A stretch of DNA of 64,000 bases from Allobosea sp. (GTDB lineage Bacteria > Pseudomonadota > Alphaproteobacteria > Rhizobiales > Beijerinckiaceae), in assembly GCA_024231975.1 (NCBI GenBank), contig JAAEQB010000012.1:1-64000 (forward strand). Direction: 5' to 3'. Position 1 is the first letter of the stretch. The number at the start of each line of letters is the position of its first letter. The notes under the pieces were generated by a model that was not told the origin of the DNA, did no database searches, and worked only from the letters and a program-made list of their open reading frames with translations. A program made the position numbers and the translations under genes. Shown here one piece after another: positions 15,772 to 22,950 of the stretch.

Positions 15772-16998
15772 GTGCACGCCCCACGCCACGATCCGATATC
15801 CCGGCACACGGAGCCGGCGAGCGACACGCCGAGTGTCGTTGCCGGGTCGCGCCATGTCGACGGGCTCGGTTTCGAGCCGGCGCTGGAACGTGAATATCGA
15901 CACCATATGCGGACAGAGCAGCGCCGCAGCACGCTTGTCTGCCTGATCACGGCGCTTGGCATCTGGCTGACCTTCATCGGGCTCGACCTGACGCGTTTCG
16001 ACAATCTCATCGCAATCGACAGCCGGGATGTCTTCGTCGAGATCGCGATCGCGCTGAGGCTCGGGACGCTCGCCGTGATCCTGCGCCTGGTCTGGATCGT
16101 GCGCCGCAATCGCCAAGCGCGCTCCTACCATCATCTCACCATGCTAGCGCTGGCGCTGATCGGCGTGACCTGCGCCTTCATCGCCAACATGTACAAGCTG
16201 CGGGGGCTGCCGCAGGCGGACATCGCGCAGCTCGTGATCATCGCTGCGGTGTTCCTGCCGGTCGGGCTGACCTTCTTCCAGAGCCTGGGCATCGCCCTGC
16301 TGATCGCAGTGTTCACCACCGGACTCGGCTTGGTGATGCTCGAGCCGGCGCAACTGGCCGAGCATGGCCGCCTGTCGATCCTGCTGTTCTTCGCTGTCTT
16401 CGTCAGCGCTGTCGGTGCCTGGCTGCGCGAGCGGGCCGAACGCGACCAGTTCCTATTGCGCCGCATGCTGCACAGCCGGGCGATGTCGGATGCGCTCACC
16501 GGCGTCGCCAACCGGCGCGGCTTCGAAGAACATGTCGCGATGGCGCTGCTGCAGGCGCGGCGCGAGCGCGCGCCGGTCGTCTTCGCCGTGCTCGATGTCG
16601 ACCATTTCAAGCGCTACAATGACCGTTATGGCCACCAGGCCGGCGACGTCGCGCTGGCCCTGATCGCCCGCGCCATCGACAGCAGGCTGCGCCCGCCGAT
16701 GGACATGGTCGGGCGGCTCGGCGGCGAGGAATTCGGGCTATTGCTCTACGATGCCACGCCGGAGAAGGCGCAGGAGCGGCTGCAGCGCGTCGCGCAGGCG
16801 ATCGCCGAGCTCCGGATCGAGCACGCGGCGTCGCCGACGGCGCAGTACATCACCGTCAGCATGGGGGCGGTCGGCTTCGACGGGCAGGAGACGGCGGTCG
16901 ATCTCTACCGGCGCGCCGATGCGGCGCTCTATGCCGGCAAGGCCTCGGGCCGGAACCGGGTCGAGCTGGGCGAGGACGGCGAACGCCTGGCGGGGTAG
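15772..16998 (+). CDS. Membrane-bound diguanylate cyclase (GGDEF)
   Basis: The 408-residue protein has a cytoplasmic N-terminal stretch and about six transmembrane helices (residues 55-220). A GGDEF domain follows, containing DALTGVANRRGFEEH, DVDHFKRYND and the intact RLGGEEFG active site. It therefore should make cyclic di-GMP from two GTP. No inhibitory-site RxxD is obvious just before GGEEF. The start is uncertain: the ATG at 15772 gives a 45-residue leader, and the Met at 15907 is an alternative just before the first helix. It is monocistronic. Confidence 0.88.
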   Translation: MHAPRHDPISRHTEPASDTPSVVAGSRHVDGLGFEPALEREYRHHMRTEQRRSTLVCLITALGIWLTFIGLDLTRFDNLIAIDSRDVFVEIAIALRLGTLAVILRLVWIVRRNRQARSYHHLTMLALALIGVTCAFIANMYKLRGLPQADIAQLVIIAAVFLPVGLTFFQSLGIALLIAVFTTGLGLVMLEPAQLAEHGRLSILLFFAVFVSAVGAWLRERAERDQFLLRRMLHSRAMSDALTGVANRRGFEEHVAMALLQARRERAPVVFAVLDVDHFKRYNDRYGHQAGDVALALIARAIDSRLRPPMDMVGRLGGEEFGLLLYDATPEKAQERLQRVAQAIAELRIEHAASPTAQYITVSMGAVGFDGQETAVDLYRRADAALYAGKASGRNRVELGEDGERLAG

Positions 16999-17055
16999 CC
17001 TGTCGCGCTACCGAGCTGCTATGCGGCCTTCGTCCTGCTGCCACGAGAGAATCCC

Positions 17056-18018
17056 ATGTCTGCACCTGTTTCCATCGGCCTGATCGGCGCCGGCATCATG
17101 GGTGAGCGCATGCTGCGCGCGATCCTGGCGCAATCTCCGGAGCTGGTGCGCGCTGCCGGGATCTGGGATCCGTCCGGCGAGGCGATGGCGCGGATCGCAA
17201 GCGAGCTGCCGCAGGTCGCGCAGCAGCCCGATGCGGCGGCGGTGATCGCGGCGAGCGACTGCGTCTACATCGCCTCGCCGCCGGCCTCGCATCTCGGACA
17301 TGCCCGCGCCGCGCTCGCCGCTGGCAGAACCGTGTTCTGCGAGAAGCCGCTGGCGATCGACGTCGCCGATTCCCGCGCCTTCGTCGCCGAGGCTGGCGGG
17401 CGCGGAGCGGTCAACTTTCCCTTCGCCTCCTCGCCGGCGGTCTCGCAATTGCAAGATTGGGGCGGCAGCGTCGGAGGCAACCGGCGGATCGCGATCGAGG
17501 TCGCCTTCGCGGCCTGGCCGCGCTCCTGGCAGGCCGATGCGGCAGGCTGGCTCGACCGGCGCGAGCAGGGCGGCTTCACCCGCGAGGTCGTCTCGCATTT
17601 CCTGTTCCTGAGCCGCCGGCTCGGCGGGAAGCTGCACGGCCTGCAGGCGAGCGCGTCCTTCCCGGAGGCGGGCAAGTCGGAACGCCGGATCGAGGCGAGC
17701 CTGATGGCTGGAGACATCCCGGTGACGCTCATCGGCAGCGTCGGCACGACCCAGAAGGACGATCACAACATCTGGCTGCTCGAAGGCGAGGGCGGCGCGA
17801 TCCGGCTCTGCGACTGGTCGCTGGCCGAGCAGCGCCAGCCCGACGGCTCCTGGCAGCGTGCTCCCGATGCACTGACGCAGCTCGAGGCGCGTCCGGTCGC
17901 GCTGAAGCGGCAGCTTGAAGGCGTCGCCAGGCTGGCGCACGGAGAGGCGCATCAGCTGGCGACGCTGGATGAAGCACTCAATGTGCAGGAGATCGTCGAG
18001 GCGATTCTTGCCAGCTAG
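17056..18018 (+). CDS. Gfo/Idh/MocA-family oxidoreductase
   Basis: The 320 residues contain an N-terminal Rossmann fold (IGLIGAGIMGERML) and the family EKP motif in VFCEKPLAID. A C-terminal substrate domain follows, with REVVSHFLFLSRRL. It is an NAD(P)-dependent dehydrogenase acting on a sugar, inositol or amino-sugar type substrate, which the sequence does not specify. It stands alone between the diguanylate cyclase and the ImmA-like gene on the same strand. Confidence 0.85.
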   Translation: MSAPVSIGLIGAGIMGERMLRAILAQSPELVRAAGIWDPSGEAMARIASELPQVAQQPDAAAVIAASDCVYIASPPASHLGHARAALAAGRTVFCEKPLAIDVADSRAFVAEAGGRGAVNFPFASSPAVSQLQDWGGSVGGNRRIAIEVAFAAWPRSWQADAAGWLDRREQGGFTREVVSHFLFLSRRLGGKLHGLQASASFPEAGKSERRIEASLMAGDIPVTLIGSVGTTQKDDHNIWLLEGEGGAIRLCDWSLAEQRQPDGSWQRAPDALTQLEARPVALKRQLEGVARLAHGEAHQLATLDEALNVQEIVEAILAS

Positions 18019-18079
18019 ACGCCTTCATTGAGGCGACATGGCCGGAGGTCTATGATCGGCGGGCTCAGGAGGCCTGCCG

Positions 18080-18646
18080 ATGCGCCATGCCTTCCTCACC
18101 GATGCACAGATCGACGCCCGCGCGCTGGCGCATCGGCGTGGGCTCGGCTTCGATGACGGCGAAGCCGTCGACGTCCTGACGCTGCTGGCCAGGCTCAAGG
18201 CGCGCTATCCGGAATTCTCCCATGAGCGCGTGCCCGACGGCGCGCTCGGCGAGGCCGAGGCGCAGTGGGACTCGCAGGCCAAGCGGCTGCTGATTCCGGA
18301 GAGCGTGTTCCAGGCCGCCGCGCGCGGCGAGGGCAGGGCGCTGATGACTGTGGCGCATGAGGTCGGCCATGCCCTGCTCGGTCATGACGGCAATCTCAAC
18401 CGGGCGCCGGCTGGCAGCCGGGCCGAGCGGGTCTCGGCGAAGCTGCGCTCTATGGAATACCAGGCCCGGCGCTATGCCGCCGCCTTCCTGATTCCGGATA
18501 CGCCGGCGGTGCGCAGGCTCGACGCGACGGCATTGAGCGAGCGCTACCGGGTCAGCATGAGCGCCGCCATCGTGCGCCATAGCGAGCTGCGTTCCGGTGA
18601 GAGCGCACGGGCTTTGCCACTGCGGCAGGCTGCGCTCGACCTCTGA
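18080..18646 (+). CDS. ImmA/IrrE-family metallo-endopeptidase
   Basis: The 188-residue protein has the zinc protease motif AHEVGHALLGH (HExxH) and downstream EYQARRYAAAFLIP, characteristic of ImmA/IrrE. Family members cleave repressors of mobile elements or stress regulons. A perfect AGGAGG lies 7 bases before the ATG. No Xre-type repressor gene is adjacent, which is unusual because ImmA-like proteases usually pair with one; the N-terminal segment does not show such a domain either. Confidence 0.85.
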   Translation: MRHAFLTDAQIDARALAHRRGLGFDDGEAVDVLTLLARLKARYPEFSHERVPDGALGEAEAQWDSQAKRLLIPESVFQAAARGEGRALMTVAHEVGHALLGHDGNLNRAPAGSRAERVSAKLRSMEYQARRYAAAFLIPDTPAVRRLDATALSERYRVSMSAAIVRHSELRSGESARALPLRQAALDL

Positions 18647-18709
18647 GCCGCTTGCGGTCGGCGCGCCCGCAGGGCATGGCTCGGGCAACGTGACGCTATC
18701 GAGGATGCC

Positions 18710-19900
18710 ATGACCATCGCCGCTACCGGCCTGCCGCCAGCGCCGAAGCCCTCCGCACGGGCGCAGGGCGTCTCGCCCTTCATCGTCATGGATGTGATGA
18801 ACGCGGCCGAGGCGATCGAGCGGCGCGGCGGCTCGGTCGTGCACATGGAGGTCGGCCAGCCTTCGGCGGCGACGCCGGCGAGCATCCGGGCCGCTGCGGC
18901 GAAGGCGCTGGAGGACGGCCGCATCGGCTACACCCAGGCGCTCGGGATCGGTTCGCTCAGGGCGAGGATCGCGCGGCATTATCGCGACACCTATGGCGTT
19001 GAAGTGCCTGCCGAGCGGGTCGTGGTGACGACCGGCTCCTCCGGCGGCTTCATTCTCAGCTTCCTTGCCTGCTTCGAGCCGGGCGCGCGCATCGCGATCA
19101 CCGCGCCGGGCTATCCGGCCTATCGCAACATCCTGACCGCGCTCGGGCTGGAGCCGGTGGCGATCCCCGTGGGGCCGGAAACGCGCTATGCGCTGACGCC
19201 GGAGCTGATCGCCAGGGCGCATGCCGAGAAGCCGCTCGCGGGCGTGCTGACCATGAGCCCGGCCAACCCGACCGGCGTGGTGATGGCGCCCGAGGCGATC
19301 GCCGCGGTGGCCGCCGAATGCCGGCGGCTCGGCCTCTGGTACATCTCCGACGAGATCTATCACGGCCTGACCTATGAGCGGCCGGCCACGACGGCGCTCG
19401 CCGCCGACCCCGACGCGATCATCGTCAACTCCTTCTCCAAGTACTACTGCATGACCGGCTGGCGCGTCGGCTGGCTGGTGGTTCCGGAGCGGCTGGTGCG
19501 GGTGATCGAGCGGCTGCAGCAGAATTTCTCGATCTCGGTGCCGATGCTGAGCCAGGTCGCGGGCGAGGCGGCCTTCGACGCGATCGAGGAATGCGAGGCG
19601 ATCAAGGCCGGCTATGCGGAAAACCGGGCCTATCTGCTGAAGGCGCTGCCTGAGATCGGGCTCGGCGATTTCCTTCCCGTCGACGGCGCCTTCTACATCT
19701 ATCTCGACATCGGCCGATATTCGAACGATTCCATGAGCTTCTGCCGCGATGCTCTCGAGAATGCCGGGGTTGCGATCACGCCGGGGCTCGATTTCGACGA
19801 GGGCCGTGGCGCGCGGACGGTGCGGCTCTCCTTCGCCGGTTCGCTGGCCGAATGCGAGGAGGCGGTGGCCCGTCTGGGGCGCTGGCTGAAGGCGCGCTGA
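18710..19900 (+). CDS. PLP-dependent class I/II aminotransferase
   Basis: The 396-residue fold-type I enzyme shows GYTQALGIGSLRARIARHY, SPANPTGVVM, YISDEIYHGLTY (Asp-x-x-Tyr for PLP) and NSFSKYYCMTGWRVGW with the Schiff-base Lys. DGAFYIYLDI and the C-terminal substrate Arg region (VRLSFAGS) follow. It resembles aspartate/aromatic-type transaminases; the donor and acceptor are not determined. It runs into the mechanosensitive-channel gene with a 59-base gap. Confidence 0.9.
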   Translation: MTIAATGLPPAPKPSARAQGVSPFIVMDVMNAAEAIERRGGSVVHMEVGQPSAATPASIRAAAAKALEDGRIGYTQALGIGSLRARIARHYRDTYGVEVPAERVVVTTGSSGGFILSFLACFEPGARIAITAPGYPAYRNILTALGLEPVAIPVGPETRYALTPELIARAHAEKPLAGVLTMSPANPTGVVMAPEAIAAVAAECRRLGLWYISDEIYHGLTYERPATTALAADPDAIIVNSFSKYYCMTGWRVGWLVVPERLVRVIERLQQNFSISVPMLSQVAGEAAFDAIEECEAIKAGYAENRAYLLKALPEIGLGDFLPVDGAFYIYLDIGRYSNDSMSFCRDALENAGVAITPGLDFDEGRGARTVRLSFAGSLAECEEAVARLGRWLKAR

Positions 19901-19959
19901 GGCGGATACTTGCCAAGGCGCGGCAGTGGACTCAATCTGATCCGGCTCGGGGACTGGAC

Positions 19960-22215
19960 ATGGTCGCAATACGGAACTGGCTGAGGGCCATGACGTTGTG
20001 CGGAACGTTGCTGGCTGGCAGCGTCGCCGGACCGGCCGCGGCGCAGCACGCCGCAGCCGACACCTCGCCCGTCCTGACCCTGCGCGGCGACGAAACGCCG
20101 GAGACCGTGCGCAAGCTGGTGGATGCCCTGTCGGCCGGCGGGCGCAAGGTCGAGATCAGGATCGCCGGCAAGGACGAGCCCAAACCCGCTGCCGCCACGC
20201 CTGCCGCATCCGCACCGGCTGCCGCCGTGCCTGCGAGCAAGGGCCAGGCCCAGACCGAGGATGAAACGCCGGTCGAGGTGTTCTGGGATCATTTCGTTGA
20301 TGGGGCCTCGGAGGGGCTCGGAGCGGTGCCGCGCCTGAGCCAGCTTCCGGACGCTTGGCGCCAGGCCTGGGCGCAGAACCGCAACGGTGCCAGCGGCGTG
20401 TCCGCCAGTTGGCGGCTCATCGCGGGTTTGGCGCTCGCGCTCGTCCTGGCCGGGCTGTACCGTCGCGTGACGGCGCCCTGGTTCGCGCGCCGGCTGCAGC
20501 CGGAAGGGCCCGAGTTCTCGCCGCGGCTGATCGCCTCGTCCTGGGGGCTGCTGCAGGACCTGGTGACGCTCGGGATCTGCCTCGGCGTGCTGCATGCGGT
20601 CCGCATCGTCTGGCTTCCGCAGCCGGACCTTGCCCATCTGACCCTGCGCACCATCGCCAACGGCATCGCGATCGGCGCGGGGCACCTGATCCTCGGACGC
20701 TTCCTGCTCGCCCCCGGCGCGCCGGAGCGCCGGATCATGCCGCTGCCGCGGGCCGAGCGGGCCTTCATGTTCCTGGCCGTCTACGGCATCGTCATGCCGA
20801 TCGTGCTCACAGCGACCGTTTCAGCCCAGCATGCCACCGGGCCCGGCGCCGTCACCGGCATGTTCGCGCTGGTCGGCATCGCCTCGACCCTGTTCAAGGC
20901 ATGGTGGTTCGTCGATGCGCGGCACGACCTCGCCACGCTGATTCTCCATTCCGCGCATCAGCCGGGGCCGTTCCGGCGCGTGATCGCCCACACCGCCGGC
21001 TGGCTCTATGCCGCCCTTGCCGTGCTGATCTGGATGGTCGGCAATGCGGCGATGAAGATGGAAGGCGGCGGACGCTGGGCGGAAGCCGCCGCACTGACGC
21101 AGTTTATCATCGTGCTGGTGCCGATCCTGGCGGTCGGGATCACCAGCCTGATGGCCTGCCGCCAGGCGCATGCGGCGGCGATGGGCGAGGTCCCGCCGCT
21201 CTCGATCGCCGTCGGCCATGCCCTGCGCGCTGCGGCCGGCGGTGCGATCTGGGCCGGCGGCTTCTATCTGCTGGCTCGGCTCTGGGCCGGCTTCCTGTTC
21301 GGCTTCAGCTCCGAGGAGTTCGCCGTTCTGATGCAACGGGCCGGCGGCGTCGCGGCGCTTGCCTTCGGCGGCTGGGTCGCCATCGTCTTCCTGCGCAGTT
21401 TCTTCGACGCCTATACGCCAAAGCCGACGATCAGCCTGCCGGGCGACGAGGATGCGGTCCCGCACGACCATGTGCCGTCGCGGCTCGCGACCGTGCTGCC
21501 GGTGCTGCGCGGCGTCGTACTCGCTGCGGCCATCGGCCTGACCGTGCTGGTGCTGCTGTCGCGGCTCGGCGTCGATATCGGGCCGCTGCTCGCTGGTTTC
21601 GGCATTCTCGGCCTCGCCTTCTCCTTCGGCTCGCAGGCGCTGGTGCGCGACATCGTCTCCGGCTTCTTCTTCATGCTCGAGGACGCCTTCCGCGTCGGCG
21701 AATATGTCGATACCGGGCGGCTCAAGGGCACGGTCGAGAAGATCTCGTTGCGCTCGATGCAATTGCGCCACCAGAGCGGGCAGGTCCATACCGTGCCGTT
21801 CGGCCAGGTGCAGTCGCTGACCAATGCCAGCCGCGACTGGGCGACGGTGAAGTTCAATGTCCGGCTCGACCACTCCGCCGATATCGAGAAGGCGCGCAAG
21901 ACGATCAAGAAGATCGGTCTCGCTTTAATGGAGGATCCTGAATACGGGCCGCATTTCATTGCCCAGCTCAAGATGCAGGGCGTCGCCGACATCACCGACG
22001 CGGCGATCGTGATCAGGCTGAAATTCACCGCCAAGCCAAACCAGGCCTCGATGCTGCAGCGCGAGGCGCTGAAGCGCGTCTATCGCGGGCTGATCGAGGC
22101 CGAGGTGCCGTTCGCTTCCAATGCGGTCACCGTCAAGGAAGGGAGTGGCAAGAGCGGGGCCGCGGCGATCGCGGCCGTGCCGCCGCCGACGCCGCTCGTG
22201 CCGGCGGCGGAGTGA
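19960..22215 (+). CDS. Large MscS-type mechanosensitive channel (DUF3772/MscK-like architecture)
   Basis: The 751 residues have a signal peptide (cleavage after GPAAAQ), a periplasmic N-terminal part with an Ala/Pro-rich stretch, about ten transmembrane helices and a C-terminal MscS core. The core includes the pore helix GFGILGLAFSFGSQALVRDI, then GFFFMLEDAFRVGEYVD and the beta domain TVPFGQVQSLTNASRDW. It would release solutes on hypo-osmotic shock. The ATG at 19960 is chosen because it begins the signal peptide; the frame upstream overlaps the aminotransferase. Its stop overlaps the next gene's start (GTGA). Confidence 0.88.
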   Translation: MVAIRNWLRAMTLCGTLLAGSVAGPAAAQHAAADTSPVLTLRGDETPETVRKLVDALSAGGRKVEIRIAGKDEPKPAAATPAASAPAAAVPASKGQAQTEDETPVEVFWDHFVDGASEGLGAVPRLSQLPDAWRQAWAQNRNGASGVSASWRLIAGLALALVLAGLYRRVTAPWFARRLQPEGPEFSPRLIASSWGLLQDLVTLGICLGVLHAVRIVWLPQPDLAHLTLRTIANGIAIGAGHLILGRFLLAPGAPERRIMPLPRAERAFMFLAVYGIVMPIVLTATVSAQHATGPGAVTGMFALVGIASTLFKAWWFVDARHDLATLILHSAHQPGPFRRVIAHTAGWLYAALAVLIWMVGNAAMKMEGGGRWAEAAALTQFIIVLVPILAVGITSLMACRQAHAAAMGEVPPLSIAVGHALRAAAGGAIWAGGFYLLARLWAGFLFGFSSEEFAVLMQRAGGVAALAFGGWVAIVFLRSFFDAYTPKPTISLPGDEDAVPHDHVPSRLATVLPVLRGVVLAAAIGLTVLVLLSRLGVDIGPLLAGFGILGLAFSFGSQALVRDIVSGFFFMLEDAFRVGEYVDTGRLKGTVEKISLRSMQLRHQSGQVHTVPFGQVQSLTNASRDWATVKFNVRLDHSADIEKARKTIKKIGLALMEDPEYGPHFIAQLKMQGVADITDAAIVIRLKFTAKPNQASMLQREALKRVYRGLIEAEVPFASNAVTVKEGSGKSGAAAIAAVPPPTPLVPAAE

Positions 22216-22514
22216 GGCGAAGCAGGGGCAGCCTCGTGCGATCGGGCTATGCGGCGCTGGCCCTGGCGGCGGGCATGATCGCAGGCGCCACGATGGCGCA
22301 GGCACAGTCGGCGGATGAGCTGATCGCCAGTTATCGCGCGCTCAACAGCGCCTGTCGCGGCGGGCCTGGCGACGATCCTCGCACGCAGAAGGCTTGCGCC
22401 GGGCGGGACCGCGTCGTCACGGGATTGCAGCAGGCTGGCTATTGCTATGGGCGGCGCGGCCAGGTTGGCGCGCAGATGAGCTGGCATCGCTGCGGGCCGG
22501 ATTCGCTGCGATAG
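22212..22514 (+). CDS. Small secreted Cys-containing protein
   Basis: The 100 residues have a signal peptide (about 1-31, ...MAQAQSA). The mature domain of about 68 residues has four Cys: NSACRGGPGDDPRTQKAC and GYCYGRRGQVG...HRC. The pattern occurs in unnamed alphaproteobacterial periplasmic proteins; no function is known to me. The GTG start overlaps the mscS stop, so it is co-translated with the channel. Confidence 0.6.
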   Translation: MRRSRGSLVRSGYAALALAAGMIAGATMAQAQSADELIASYRALNSACRGGPGDDPRTQKACAGRDRVVTGLQQAGYCYGRRGQVGAQMSWHRCGPDSLR

Positions 22515-22530
22515 GGCGCCGGCGCGCCGG

Positions 22531-22896
22531 CTACTGCCCGAATTCCAGCATGAGGAAGAGTCCGAAGCCGAGCAGGGTCAGAAGGGCGCCCATGCCGGCG
22601 GCGAGACGGGCGGCCGAGAGCTGGCCCTTCCATTCATGGCGCCGATCGGCGCGCTCGGCGTCATGCTCGCGGCCGTGCTTGCCGAACTGGCTGGCATAGA
22701 GGTCGGGCGTCATCTGCGGGCCGACCGGCAGGTTGCCCTCGAGCTCATAGCGCACCGCGACGAAGAGGGTGAACAGGCCGAGCAGGCCGACGCCGAGCCA
22801 GCCGATCGCCTGCTGTGCGAGGACGGCCAAGCCGATCAGGCCCGCGCAGGCGAGGGCCGCGATCACGAAACGTTCAGGGCTTCGCGGTGGCCGCAT
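22531..22896 (-). CDS. Small two-helix membrane protein
   Basis: The 121-residue protein has hydrophobic stretches at about 10-48 (one or two helices) and near the C-terminus (LLTLLGFGLFLMLEFG), with a charged central loop rich in His, Arg and Asp. No family is recognised. GGAGAGGAT precedes the ATG. It lies directly downstream of the rne terminator on the same strand and is convergent with the preceding secreted-protein gene. Confidence 0.5.
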   Translation of the reverse strand: MRPPRSPERFVIAALACAGLIGLAVLAQQAIGWLGVGLLGLFTLFVAVRYELEGNLPVGPQMTPDLYASQFGKHGREHDAERADRRHEWKGQLSAARLAAGMGALLTLLGFGLFLMLEFGQ

Positions 22897-22911
22897 ATCC
22901 TCTCCGCCTAA

Positions 22912-22943
22912 GAAAAAGGCCGCCGCGATCGCTCGCGACGGCC
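22912..22943 (-). terminator. Intrinsic terminator of rne
   Basis: On the minus strand an 11-bp stem (GGCCGTCGCGA / TCGCGGCGGCC, one G-U pair, loop GCGA) is followed by five T. It begins 8 bases after the rne stop. Confidence 0.82.
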
Positions 22944-22950
22944 CCGATGT

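Noticed and set aside
18065..19969. 634-codon minus-strand ORF opposite ImmA and aminotransferase genes
   Set aside because: It covers two well-supported genes on the other strand and shows no family signature.
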